Positions 23,078-34,876 of a stretch of DNA of 49,828 nt are shown piece after piece. The notes under the pieces are model-generated. The model was not told the DNA's origin. It searched no databases and saw only the letters and a program-made list of their open reading frames with translations. The stretch spans positions 1-49,828 of the forward strand of contig JBBHKE010001109.1 of the NCBI GenBank assembly GCA_037447655.1, in the 5' to 3' direction. Within the stretch, counting starts at the first letter, position 1. The number at the start of each line of letters is the position of its first letter. Both the position numbers and the translations under genes were made by a program. Source of the DNA: Zygnema cylindricum. Its lineage: Eukaryota; Streptophyta; Zygnematophyceae; Zygnematales; Zygnemataceae.

Positions 23078-23236
23078 GGAGAGGGAGAGGGAGAAGGGAA
23101 GGAGCGGGAGAGGGGGAATCCGTTAAAATTCAACAAAAAAAAAAGTTGGAGTGGTACGTTGAGAAGAAAACGACAGAGGAAACATGTAAACCAAACAATA
23201 AAAACGACAAAAGTAAAATATAAGCTGGACCTATAA

Positions 23237-23999
23237 GGGTATGTCCCCATGTGCATAAGTAAGGGTTTTTAAAACTTAGCGCCTTACTGCGTAAGTTGCA
23301 ACCGTACGAAGGAATCGCAAATTTGTAGAGTACAACTTGCGCCATCCTCGAATTTAGGATGTATAAAAATTTGTTGTCTTGTGTTTTTCGACCCACTTCC
23401 ACGACAAAAAACGTCATCGTCGACCTTACGTTTAAAACACATGCGCGATGTGTTTTAAAACTAGGTATTTTCGATAAACAAATAGGAACATATATTCACA
23501 CGTGCCGTAATTTTCGAAAATTTTCATACGATTTCTAAGGACAAAGAAAAGTACAAAATTTGCTATGTTTTGTCCGTTTGCGCTCCAATAAGACAAATAA
23601 AAGTACAAAATTTGTTTAGTTTTGTCGGTTTTCGTCCATTACGGATTTCTTTTTTTGCAGGGGTCTCCAAGTTCCAATGCCATTTCACGTCAACCGGATA
23701 GGAGACGCAAAGGCAAAGCGTCTCGTGTTCAACCGTGAAACGGCACAGGCTGGAAGGCGGTGCGTCTACAATGTCACGGTAAGACATGCAACGTCACAAG
23801 CAGTTCCAAAAAATATCGTGGGACCACAAATTGTAGACGTTGACAACCGTCACAAGTATTGATGACGTATACAATCGTCATAAGCGTAAGTTACGATTTC
23901 GTCTTTACATAAATAGGGACACTTGAAAACCGGGTGCGGCGGATCCGCGCTGAAATACAAAGTAAGTTTGCTAAGTTACAAGTACATGGAGACATACCC
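23237..23999. mobile_element. Family C TIR element, copy C1 (TAA target)
   Basis: Left end GGGTATGTCCCCATGT, right end ACATGGAGACATACCC, flanked by direct TAA (23234-23236 and 24000-24002). The TTA/TAA target and terminal GGG fit PIF/Harbinger-type MITEs (inference). The right half carries several GTCACAA and GTANACGTC words, probably subterminal repeats. Confidence 0.85.
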
Positions 24000-24030
24000 T
24001 AAAGGTGCGTCTCTATGTACTTCAAACTTA

Positions 24031-24810
24031 GGGTGTGTCCCCATGTGCATAAGTAAGGGTTTTTTCCTGTCGTTTTGCTGTAATACTAAGCGCCGTACTG
24101 CCTAAGTTGCAACCGTACGAAGGAATCGCAAAGTTGTAGAGTACAATTTGCGTCATCCCTGAACTTAGGATGTACGAAAAGTTGTCGTCTTGTGCTTTTC
24201 GACCCACTTCGACGACAAAAAACGTCATCTTCAACCTTATCTTTAAAACACATGCGCGATGTGATTTAAAATTAGGTTTTTTCGATTGACAAATAGGAAC
24301 ATACTTTCGCACGTGCCGTAAATTTCGACAAAAATCCTACGATTTCCAAGGACAAAGAAAAGTACATAGTTCGCTATGTTTTGTCCGTTTGCGTTCTAAT
24401 ACGACAAAGACAAGTACACAATTTGTTTGGATTTCTCCGTTTTCGTTTAGTACGGATTTCTTTTTTTGCAGGGGTCTTCAAATTCCGATGCCATTTCACG
24501 TCGAGCGGACAGGCGACGCGAAGACAAAGCGCATCTTCTTCGACCGTGAAATTGCACAGGCTGGAAGGCGCTACGTCTACAATGTCACAGTAAGACATGC
24601 GACGTCACACGCAGGTACAAAAAACAACGTGCGACCACAGATTGTAGATGTTGACAACCGTCACAGGTACTGTCGACGTATACAATCGTCACAAGCGTAA
24701 GTTACGATTTCGTCCTTACAGACATAGGGACACATGAACACCGGGTCCTGCGGATCCGCGCTAAAATACAAATTAATTTCGCTAAGTTACAAGTACATGG
24801 GGACACACCC
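24031..24810. mobile_element. Family C TIR element, copy C2 (TTA target)
   Basis: Same family and orientation as C1. Ends GGGTGTGTCCCCATGTG and CATGGGGACACACCC, flanked by direct TTA (24028-24030, 24811-24813). Only 31 bp separate it from C1. No transposase frame. Confidence 0.87.
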
Positions 24811-24829
24811 TTAGAGATTTTTTTTTGTT

Positions 24830-25548
24830 TTTTAGCGCAGATCCGGCGGACCCGAATTTCGGGTGTCCCTATGTGTACCAAGCGAAATTGTCACTTAAGG
24901 GCGTGACGATTGTATACGTCGGCAATGCCCATGACGGCTGTCAACGTCTACAATCTGTGATGACCCACGCCATTTTTCGTAACTGCTTGTGACGTCGCGT
25001 GATTTTTCGTGACATTGTAGACCTACCGCCCTCCAGCCTGTGCCGTTTCACGGTTGAAGAAGATGCGTTTTGACTTTGCGTCTATTGTCGGCTCGACGTG
25101 AAATGGCATCGGAACCTTGAGACCCCTGCAAAAAAAAAATCCGTACCGGATGGAAACGGACAAAACAAAACAAATTGTGTACTTCTATTTGTCGTATTAA
25201 ACAAAAACGGACAAAACATTGCGAATCGTGTACACTTCCACGTCGCTTGAAATCGTTTGAACTTTTTGAACAAAACATTACACGTGCGAATACGTGTTCC
25301 TATTTGTTTATAGAAAATCCCTAATTTTAAAACACATCGGCCCTGTATTTTAAAGATAAGGTTGAAGATGACGTTTTTTATCGTCGAAGTGGGTCGAAGA
25401 ACACAAGACAACAAGATGTAGTACATTTTAAATTCGATGATGACGCAAAATGTACTTCTCTTTTTTTCTATTTTATTGTACGGTTGAAACTTACGCGGTA
25501 CGGCTCTAAGTTTTACACGAAAACGACAAAAAAAAAACCCTTACACGT
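24830..25548. mobile_element. Family C element, inverted copy C3, truncated at both ends
   Basis: Reverse orientation to C2, starting TTTTAGCGCAGATCCGG and running through GACGGCTGTCAACGTCTACAA to AAAAACCCTTACACG. The terminal GGG repeats are missing on both sides. C2 and C3 form a long inverted repeat. Confidence 0.8.
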
Positions 25549-25567
25549 ACAGTTGAGCGTACAGACC

Positions 25568-26045
25568 GTACATTTATCTGTACGGTCCGTACAGTTATCG
25601 CCGATAGTTATCGTTATCGGCATTATTGCCGATAAGTACCCGACATTATCGGCTACTTATCAGCGATAAGACCGATGTCGATATATCGTACCAATATATC
25701 GATTATCGGGAACCCGAAAAAAGGTCCATATCGGTTATCGGTCAATCCTTGCCGATACACAACACTAACAATTTCTGACAACTACCTGCGCGCATCAAAA
25801 ATTGTCTCTGCGATTAGCAATTCCCTAAAACAAATGACGAAACCAGAAAAACAAAACTAAAAAGGTACGCTGAGATTAATAAAGGATACAGCGACACCGA
25901 AACGACAAAATGAAAAATTAACATTACCGTACCATATAACCGACAAGCAGAAATATATCCGTTGTAAAGCGTACGCTGCAAGACGACGTTAGATTATACA
26001 GTTTATTAAAAAGGACAGGTGGAGAAACCATAAAGGTTCGTTGAG
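25568..26045. repeat. E/G-type dispersed repeat, copy 2
   Basis: TATCGGCGATA-rich sequence ends TTGCCGATACACAACACT (25749-25766), the E terminus. The same segment found at 10563-10815 follows from 25860. Confidence 0.65.
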
Positions 26046-26453
26046 ATATTCGATTTTTTTGAAAGCATTGATGATGCTAATTAAATTACTGGAATTTAAA
26101 ATTTATTTAAGTGCACAATTATACGTTTCAGTGCGACTTTAAAACTAAAGTACGAATGTTGGGGAAGAAAACGTTTTGTGTACGAAAATATTCAAATGAC
26201 GCTGGTGCGTAATTAACTAGTTACTGTATGGACTTACTCGGAGGGTCGCTTCACTCGAATACGAAATATTACAAATTGTTAAAAGTGCTGAAAATAATAT
26301 CGTGAACGCTACCGTACTGTACTGTACAGTACACCGCCAATCGTTATTAGCGTTAAGAAAGTTATATCGGCAACCCCAAATTTTGACCCCAAAACCTAAA
26401 ATAGAATTAATAACACTATTTTTTTTTACGTTAATTAAGGTTCTGGTGAATTA

Positions 26454-27198
26454 GGGTGGCGTTCCATCATACGAAAAGTGGGGTAGTTTACAGAAGTTGG
26501 TGTCTATCCGTACCAGGCCGTACCGCTTATTTTGTTTTTATGCGCGAACAACATTACAGAGAATCTTGCCAATATTCTCCAAAGGTCTGGGAGGTAACAA
26601 TGACCGTTGGATTTTTTTTAGCGAAGCATTCGCTTCGAAAGTTTCTGTAAATGGTGATGTACCTCGTCGAGGTACATCACCATTTACAGAAAAATTTGAG
26701 CCGCGGCACGCTGGATAATGAACATACGTGTCAAGACGGCAACCAACGGAAATCGAAAAATTTCGCACATGATACATCCATTCAAAAATCTTAACCGAAA
26801 TCACAAAAGTAATCTGGTAACGAACTTTCGTCACGCTATTTTTGATAGCGCCCATTCGTCACACTATTTGTGGAAGAACGCATTCGTCACGCGAAAAAAC
26901 ATAAAGTCAAAACCCTAAAAAAATGAGCTGGTATCTGACAAGCGTATGCAAAGAGTACAAAAAGTATGTCGTACGATAAGGTGGTCCACACGTATATGGT
27001 AGGCAAATGAAGATTTCAAGTTATATTTGGTCGGTGATAAAAAAATTGACTATTTTCAATATACGAACTTATCTTAAGTGGTACCATTCATTTTTTAGCA
27101 CGTGGATTAAAGACTCTGCGCGATAAAACAACTTTCAAAGTGTAGCATCCTGTAATGTTTGCCGTATGATTACAGAATTTACTGATGGAACGCCACCC
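26454..27198. mobile_element. Family B TIR element B1 (TTA target)
   Basis: Ends GGGTGGCGTTCCATCA and TGATGGAACGCCACCC are perfect inverted repeats, flanked by direct TTA (26451-26453, 27199-27201). This fits a PIF/Harbinger-type MITE. It holds a 51-bp hairpin at 26642-26692. Confidence 0.9.
26642..26692. other. Perfect 25-bp-arm hairpin inside B1
   Basis: TTTCTGTAAATGGTGATG at the left pairs exactly with CATCACCATTTACAGAAA at the right, with one unpaired base in the middle. Confidence 0.97.
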
Positions 27199-27675
27199 TT
27201 AGCGTTAATAATTTTAATTTAAGATCTTCTTGAATAGTGCGGTGTACGGACCTGTCAGTCCGTACAAAATGGTACTTTGCTGAGTACGAAACATGTATTA
27301 AAATGATCGCGATCGCACGTAAAACTGCGCTCAGAATGAAAGGCAGAATGAGATCGTACCTATTTTCGTGTAAAGATATTGATCGCTTATTAATTATACG
27401 TGACAAAACCCAAATTAGAGTTATGAATAAATTAGAGCAAAAAGACGCGAAGGTGTACAATTTGTCAGATTTTGTACTTTTACCTATTTTACTGTGAAGA
27501 TCCTGATGGCAGATCCGTCGTACCCAAATCAGCGTTATGGATCAATAAGAGTAAACTTTTTTTCTGAAATCTTGAAAAACTCAAATTAGCGTTAATAACG
27601 TAAATTATTTTTTAACACTAATAATTTATAAACGCTAATAACGATCGGCGGTGTACTGTACTGTACTGTACAGTA

Positions 27676-28920
27676 GACCGCGAACCGTAATTAGAGTTAA
27701 AAAACGAAAAATAATAATTAGAGTTATTAACTCTATTTTGGGGAATCAACCCTTTTCAAAAAATACAAATACTGTAATTTATCAATAAGGGTGAAGTTCC
27801 ATCAAGCGAAAAGTGGCGTAGTTTACAGAAATCCGCGACCCTCCGTACCAAATCGTATCGCCTATTTTGTTTTTATACGAAAAACTACATTACAGAGAAT
27901 CTTGCCGATACTCTCCGAAGGTCTTGGAGGTAATACTGGCCGTCGGATGTTCATCTGCGAGGAGTTCGCTTCATTTTTTTCTGTAACTGTCAACCCACCT
28001 AGAAGAGGTGGGGGGTTGGCAGATACAGAAAAAAAAGTCGTGACACGCTGGACGATTAAGCTACGTGTCATGATGGAAAACCAACGAAAAATCTTAAGAT
28101 TTGCACATGACACGTGGTTTCTAAAATACAACCGAAAATAAAAACGATATTTCGTAACATTCCCTCATCACGCGATTTTCGGTAACTTTTGTTCGTCACA
28201 CTATTTCTCTCAAAGGACTTTCGTTATGTTCGAAAACTGAAACCCTAAAAAATGAGTTGGCGTACAGACTGGCGTGTGCAAAATGTACAAAAGTTTTGTC
28301 GTATGATTACTTCGTACGCAGGTACATGGTACGCAAGTCGAGATTTGAAGTTAAGTTTGTCGATGCTAAAAATCTTAAAGATATTTAAAATCTGATTGTA
28401 GCTTGCGTGGCGCCAGTCAATTTAGAACACGTGGCTTACAAACTCTACGTGATGGAACTTCGACTCAATCGACCAGGTCTGTATAGTTTGCCGTACAATT
28501 ACAGAAACGTATGATAGAACTTTACCCTAACTCTAATTTGGGCGTAAATTTGGGCGTAAATTTGGGCGTTGAATATATCTATTGTAAATTAAGTACACGT
28601 ACAAAATTTGACAAAACGTACAGTTTCACGTTATTATGACGTTTGCACTACGCGGTTTGTTAAAATGTGGTTACATGATAACGACCTGTATTAAATCATT
28701 ATTTGTACTTTTTTACTTAAGTACAATTTTGCACGGTCAGACACCGACCGTACGCCACACTATTTAAAACGACACTGTATTATAGCTATTAACACTCATT
28801 TAAAAAGTACCTTAAATAATGTAAAGAATAATTTCGAATAATGTACTATATTTAGAGTGATAGAGTCAAAATTTGGGGTGACGGAATCAGCGTATAAAAC
28901 TTTAATTACGATTTGCGGTG
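27676..28920. mobile_element. Family A element interrupted by a second family B element
   Basis: Ends GACCGCGAACCGTAATTAG and CTTTAATTACGATTTGCGGTG, TA at both borders (27674-27675, 28921-28922). B2 sits 113 bp from the left end, almost the same place as in the neighbouring A element. Confidence 0.8.
27789..28527. mobile_element. Family B TIR element B2 (TAA target)
   Basis: Ends GGGTGAAGTTCCATCA and ATGATAGAACTTTACCC, flanked by direct TAA (27786-27788, 28528-28530). About 740 bp and alignable to B1 along its length. It carries an imperfect hairpin at 27975-28035 in the same position as that of B1. Confidence 0.87.
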
Positions 28921-28922
28921 TA

Positions 28923-29507
28923 CGTAGTTTAGTGTTATCAACTCTATTTTGTATTTTTGTGGTTTAAACAATTAACATTACTTCAATTTTGGCACTTAAC
29001 GCTAATATATGTGTAAACTTTGTAGCGTCAGCGTGAGCTGTCATCAATACTATTTCAAATGCACGTGTACTATTGTACCTTCACTGCATTAGCAAAGATG
29101 CGTACTTCTGGGGTTTAGAAATTGTACAAAAAATTAGAGTAGATTCAACACTATTTTTGAATTATTTACGCTATTTTAAGCGTTATATTTTGTAGTGCTC
29201 CCGCCCTTTCCGACGGCTAACTGGTATTGAAATCTAATTTTCATGCGAAAGTTACTTAATGTTGTAGGAAAGAGATGTCACGTGGACGCTATGTACGAAA
29301 ACGAGATTGTCGTAAATAACACTAGTTTAGAAACATAACATGAAGTTGTTAACACTTAATAAAAACTTTCTACATTAGCATTTATTATATTTTAATAATG
29401 ACAATACAGAACAGTACAGTACAATTTTTAACAGTTTCTTGAGCCGAAAAAAACCCAACAAAATTAATGTTATTCACACTAATAACGATTAACGGTCGAG
29501 TGATGTA
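28923..29507. other. Degenerate A-like sequence, no gene
   Basis: Scattered ACTAATAACGATTA and TTAACGCTAAT words suggest decayed family A copies. No complete pair of ends and no coding frame. Confidence 0.4.
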
Positions 29508-29668
29508 TATCTAAGAATTTCTTATCGGCGATAAGTCAATATCGGATATATCTGACATTGTTCACCGTAAGGGGGCAGAAAATCACAATATATCGTTATC
29601 GGTAATAATCGTCAATACATTATGATATATCGGAAAGACAATCAATAGCTACCAATATATTGCCCAAG
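29508..29668. repeat. Family E fragment
   Basis: TATCGGCGATAAG, TATCGTTATCGG and related words typical of the E element at 17154-17621. Termini are not intact. Confidence 0.5.
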
Positions 29669-29762
29669 GGGCGAGCTCAACGGGACGGAGGGGTGGGGGC
29701 TGAAAAAAACCTACATCGGGGTACGAAAATTTCAGTATGTAGTAAAGAGCCATCCGTAAGAA

Positions 29763-29935
29763 GTAGAGGTCGCAATCGGGTACCCGAATTCGTACCCAAT
29801 ACGTAAGTGCCCGCCCGCGTCGGTTTCGGAACGGATTCGGGTGCCAAATTTTGGGGGCCGGCCGGATAAGGCCGGGTGATAAAAAATAAATAAATCAAAT
29901 TCGGGTACGGCCGTGTAAGCCAAAACGAATGTAAT
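29763..29935. mobile_element. Family D (hAT-type) left-end fragment
   Basis: Starts AGAGGTCGCAATCGGG and shares GAACGGATTCGGGTGCCAAATTTTGGGGG-type sequence with the left half of the complete D element at 36768. The right end is missing. Confidence 0.65.
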
Positions 29936-29978
29936 TGAAACGTAGGTACGTTCCACTACAGTACGGTATAACACAATA

Positions 29979-30130
29979 CACCTTGAATCGCTATTAGCAT
30001 TAATAACGATAATTCGTCGCCCCCAAATTTTGAGCATCGAACGTGAAATAAAACTAATAACTATAATTGTTTTTCTTACATTCATATAGGTACTATTTAA
30101 TTAGCATTAATAACTATAATTTAAACAGTT
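29979..30130. mobile_element. Family A left-end fragment
   Basis: CACCTTGAATCGCTATTAGC after a TA, followed by an A-type interior. No matching right end was found nearby. Confidence 0.5.
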
Positions 30131-32853
30131 ATTGAATAATGTAGTGTACAAAATGCGTCAAAACTGCTCGTTATTTTGTAGAATTGTACACCAAGCGTTG
30201 TAGTTTCGCTTGTATGATTCATCAGTGGCCACTCGTCAGCGTGCGCCACGCGCAAGGTTAGTTTTCTGTATGATTTGCCTGCATGATCGCATGACCGCAT
30301 GCTTCACAGGCACTTTTTGGGAGGTTGTTCTGGTGCGTTTCATCCCCATGGTCAATAGCGTACGTAAGAGTTACGCTTTTGTGAGAGTAAGAGAGAGTCT
30401 GAAGAGAAGAGATATACCGCGTATACGCTAATGGCTTCATATATGTTATGAAGAAGACTTCGTGTACGTTACTTTAGTGTTGCGTGTTATATTGTTTGAA
30501 TCACAATGTATCGCGCATTTATTCAACACGCGCAAGTAGATATTACATACTAGATTGTATATACAATGTAGAGACGGTCATCTTCCGTGTCACATACTGA
30601 CATCATGTTCTGCTATGATGCCAAAAAACACGGTAAACGGTGAAGTATATCACTTATGTTATATCCACACATAAACCGTACGATATTTCAGTAGCGCTCA
30701 CCGAATTGAAATACCTCTTACTGTATACTGACATCATTTCATAAACAACATTATCATGGTCGATATCAGAATTCCCCGTACTGTAAAATATTTAGTACAC
30801 ATGGTCACATGTCAAAGGCAGCCTAACGTACGATAGAAAAGTATCTGATGTAGTGTGATGGTAACCTCTTTCCAATAATCGGTATATACTTTTTTTGTTG
30901 TAACTCACCGACAACAGAATAATAGATATATTGGCTGATGTATCGGTAGGAAAAAATAGTGTTTTACCGATGTAGTGGTGAAATGGTGTGACATGAGACG
31001 AAGGGTGGAGAGAGCGTTTCTACCCGTAAGCAAACCTCAAGACCCAGGGTCCACAAGGGAGGAAACGGGGACAAGTAGCAGGTGATAAAAGTGTCGCAAA
31101 AGCTCGGTTCGCCTACCGGAGGAAATTGTCCCTTGACCACATAGCGGGTTTCAGTGAGAGGGGAGAGAAAAAGCACATCTACTCCAAAGTAGTGGCATGA
31201 GCAATAAAACGGTGGTCAACAATTGAAAAAATCAGCTTGTAAAGTTATAATCCTATCCACTTATGTTAAAGAGTTTTGATTTGAGGAATATAGTGTACAA
31301 AGTAAGTACACAACATTGACTGTCAACTTTACCAATCAACTGATTTTAGACCTTGCCCAGAAATAGAGAGGTGTTTTCAACTAAAATAGAGCTCACCGGA
31401 AGGTCCCCCTGAGTCAAGTTTTGCCTGGTTAGGTGTTAATATAGTTTGCCATTACTAGTCATAAACCTTTGAAGAATACGCACAAAACAGATCAAAATAA
31501 GGACAAATCTGGTGCCAACTGCGAGCTGCGAGCCCAAGAAGCATGACAAACTCAATGATCACTGCCATAGCTCACACACATGTAAAACCTACGGGCTACA
31601 ACTTAATTTCCAGATATGCCAACCAAGAAAAGTTCATTGTCTAAAATGCAAAAACAATTTTTGAACTGCTCTCAAGATCATCAAAGCGGATGATACAGCA
31701 TCTTAGACATTCTTCTCACAGTAGGAGTTTTGTTTGTCTTCTGGCGTCATGAAACTGCTTTTCAAAAGGGCGTACTATTCATGCTCATGTGTATTCACAG
31801 TTTTGAACTAAGCTCACCGCCATATCACAAGCATCATGGCTCTCGGCTTCTGACATAATGATATGACTCCGGCAATTTTAGACCAGTGAGCGAGGTAACA
31901 AGTCTAAATAAAACTCAATTCACCTCCTACAGCGATGGGATACCAACCCCTGGCAGGATTCACAAGGAACAAATGATAATGATTAAAAGTAATTTTATCA
32001 TCGCCACAAGTCACTGATTGGGCTTGAGAACCTGATTGTAGGAGTATATCGACTCTCAAGTAGGTTGATTAGAATGGTGAAAAGGGAGGTTTAACCAGTT
32101 TGAGCCAATAATTGACACAGTGAGTCCTTATTGGCATCAAAGATAAACCAGTGTCCCTAAATTTTACCCTCAAACTTAAAACAATATCAGTGCCACTAAC
32201 TGTTTTTCCCTTGATGTTAATTCCGTAAACGGTTTGAGAATCAGCCACACCCTTCCCAACTAGTAATTTTTTTACTCGTACCATGATACCGTGTAATAGT
32301 TAGATATTTCACATGATGAAGATGCCCCCTTCTCCCAAAGGCAAGGCGACCACTTCCTCAGGTTCAAACGAAGTTTAAGGTTAACGTTTCCTATAGGAAA
32401 AAACTGCTCCATTTTGTGTATAACAAAGGCTCTCAGTTGACTCAGTTTAACTTGACTGTATATTCTCCGTATCAGAAAGCAGCACAATATTCTACATTCA
32501 CCCTAAAATTGCAGGAAACCCGAGATTATTTTAGGAACTTCAACTTGCCATTCACTTAATGCTGAAAAAACAGAAACTTAATGGAATCGCTAAACTGATC
32601 TCAAGAGAAAGAAGGCTCTAAACTCATCTCAATCAAAAGTTAAAAAGAAAGAAGGTGTAACTCCCTTGATCTGCTCTTTTTAAGTATTTATCTGATCTTG
32701 CCTTTTAAGTATTTTTCTGCGAGTGCGGAATCTACAGGGAAATAAAAAAGGACAAAAAATACAATATCTCTTCCCACTCTACCCACCGAACACCAAGCAT
32801 ACTATCTATTCTGAGCCCCTGAAAAAAACATACAAGACATCCATACAAAACTA
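30131..32853. other. 2.7 kb without a supported gene
   Basis: Short frames at 30964-31176, 32069-32284 and 32272-32487 have no recognised domain, no transit-peptide character and no convincing exon borders. A weak TATCGG-rich E remnant lies near 30885-30960. The part from 31 kb looks like ordinary low-copy intergenic DNA. Confidence 0.4.
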
Positions 32854-33013
32854 CACTGCCCATCCTTATTAGAGTTAATCACTCTTGATTCTAGTGACTG
32901 AATTTTTGGCCCAAAGTCAAAATTATGTGGCCAAAATGTGCCATTGCTAGTGTAGTTAAACCTAATAATGAATTACCGCCAGTAATTACCTAGCTCCATA
33001 GTGATGGGCGGTG
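32854..33013. mobile_element. Family A-like short element
   Basis: Left CACTGCCCATCCTTATTAG after TA, right imperfect inverse GTGATGGGCGGTG. About 160 bp, noncoding. It shares the CCCATC variant with the copy at 42614-42812. Confidence 0.6.
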
Positions 33014-33713
33014 TCCTTGACAGGCGTTAGGAAACAATTTTACCCGCTATTAATTAAAATTATTCAGATAAAGAATCAGAACCAGAAGGCAAGAGTCTTT
33101 ACCTGTCCAAAGTTACATATCGGCAGCAATTGTTTGACTTCCACAGTAACTGTGCAACCCAAACATTTCACAGACTAAAAACAGAGAGGTCTTCTCCTAC
33201 AAAGTCACACCCTATTACAAACTAATTCAATGGAAACCAAATGAACAGAGTAGTTAGATAAACCAAGTTGCAAAACTTAATAAATTTCATTAAATAAAGA
33301 TTGATTCCACACCAAACAACAATTTACAACAACAATTTTAAAAAACTTCTGTGAGAAAAAACTGTCGCGGCATAAATTCGTCTGAGCTTTGCTCGTTTCT
33401 GTCCTATTCTCTGACTCCTCTCCTATACTTTCAGGTAAAATAAATATTCAACATTCTCTCATTAAAAACTATACGATAACTACCAGCAAGTAACAAGCAT
33501 TTCATGCCACACAAAAAGGAGTCGACATCACAAGTTGTACAGTTGATCCGTGGTTGACTCCTACATTGAATGAAGCCAGTAGAGGACTATGGCTGGGCTT
33601 CCCAGTTCCAGACTTCGCTTTCTTATGACAAAGCTTACAGCGGCCGCTAGTTAAAGTTTCATCAGATGTGCGGTTTCTACCTCGGGATACATACCATATT
33701 CCTACAAAACAAA

Positions 33714-34743
33714 TCAATCTAAATCTGCAATTCCTAGGTTGGAGACGATGATTTTCAGTTGATTAGGAAAGTCAACACCTGTGGCGAACTCCGTCAACAA
33801 ACCGACAGCGAATCCAAACATAGTCCATCTGAATCAACCATCCTCCCGAGAGTCACTCAGGCTCAGCACTGTTGACACTTACTTTCAAAGATGAGAAAGG
33901 AGAATGTGCAGTAAATGCATAAATCTATCCTTGGCTTGCAGTGTATAAAGAGAAATTGCTAACAGTAACCCACTACCATGATCAAGATTACATACTAATC
34001 AACAAAACTTCATTTCATTACATCAAAAATAAATGCATAAAATCACTAGTAACAGTAATTGTTCAGAAAATACACAAAAACGGAATGCTTCCAATCTAAC
34101 CCTCTTTTGTTCATGATAAAGAGACAGCAGAAAGTATTCCACAAATTCATAAATACTCTCAAATACAAAAGACTAACAGCACCACACATTACAATTCACC
34201 AAACCCTCAAGAATCCCTGCACCAAACAAATCAAAAAATAAAGAGATAAAATGAATACAGTTGGCGGATAAAATCCAGGCCGTCCGATAGTAACAGTCTG
34301 ATAGTAAAGTCTCACCTTCCATTTGTTATTTCATTCTTTCTCGTCCATCCGAAAACCCTCAAATCCCGAACTTGATTCTCAAACTTCAAATCCTGGAAAT
34401 AAGATTGCATTTCTTTCGCTTTTTGTCTCTGAAATTCAATTGTGACAGCTGTCGACTGTGGAGCAGCTGTTGTCGCAGCAGAAGGCGACAAAGAAGGCCT
34501 CTCAGTGACAGCGGTCACAGGTGCTGACGTGGCAGTTGGAGGGGGAGAAGGAGGAGAGGGAGAGGCGGGAGAAGGACGGCGAATGGGACCATCGGCATTG
34601 CTGCAACGGACAACTGAAAGATGAGAGACGCGTCTGGTAGGAAGCGAGAGGGAAGATGAAGAGGAAGAGAAAGAGCGAGAAGGAGAGAAAGAGAGAGGAG
34701 TAGACATGGATAAGCCTTTAGGCATGGCTAACGTAGAAGCCAT
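33714..34743 (-). CDS. OHP2: ONE-HELIX PROTEIN 2 (light-harvesting-like)
   Basis: OHP2 is a thylakoid one-helix light-harvesting-like protein. With OHP1 and HCF244 it supports D1 synthesis and photosystem II reaction-centre assembly. Exon 1 (34316-34743) starts MASTLAMPKGLSM with a Ser-rich transit peptide. It then has CSNADGPIRRPS, a Pro-rich linker, EFQRQKAKEMQSYF, and the first part of the chlorophyll-binding motif NEITNGR, split at AG|GTGAGA. Exon 2 (33714-33828) follows GATTCAG, completes the Arg and encodes the membrane helix WTMFGFAVGLLTEFATG and the tail VSNLGIADLD before TGA. The total is 180 aa, close to the roughly 172 aa of Arabidopsis. An upstream in-frame ATG at 34926 is less likely, because the later start gives a normal transit peptide. 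The intron is 33829-34315. Confidence 0.96.
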
Positions 34744-34866
34744 AGCAACCCTTCGGAAGGAGATAGCGGAACTAGGCAAGAGTAGTGAAGGAAAATGAGA
34801 ACTAGGGAGGGAACCTGACGAGGCAAGAGTAGGAGACGTAATAAACAAGTGGAATGCTGTGAGAGC

Positions 34867-34876
34867 GCCACGTGTC
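34867..34876 (-). promoter_or_regulatory. G-box (CACGTG) upstream of OHP2
   Basis: GCCACGTGTC lies about 125 bp before the OHP2 start codon. G-boxes with this core are common in light-regulated plant promoters. Function here is inferred only. Confidence 0.4.

Larger units (their letters stand above)
26332..27653. mobile_element. Family A element interrupted by a family B element
   Basis: Ends CACCGCCAATCGTTATTAGCG and CGCTAATAACGATCGGCGGTG, each bordered by TA. A 745-bp B element sits 122 bp from the left end. The remaining interior is noncoding. Confidence 0.85.

Noticed and set aside
26456-28141. Similar protein frames in B1 and B2 (RTTLQRILPI..GLGGN)
   Set aside because: The similarity follows general DNA conservation of the element and the frame runs through the changed hairpin. 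No known domain.
33502-33717. 70-codon minus frame with Cys/His (CKLCHKKAK)
   Set aside because: It lies mostly 3' of the OHP2 stop, in a different frame, and looks like untranslated sequence. Two Cys alone do not make a zinc finger.
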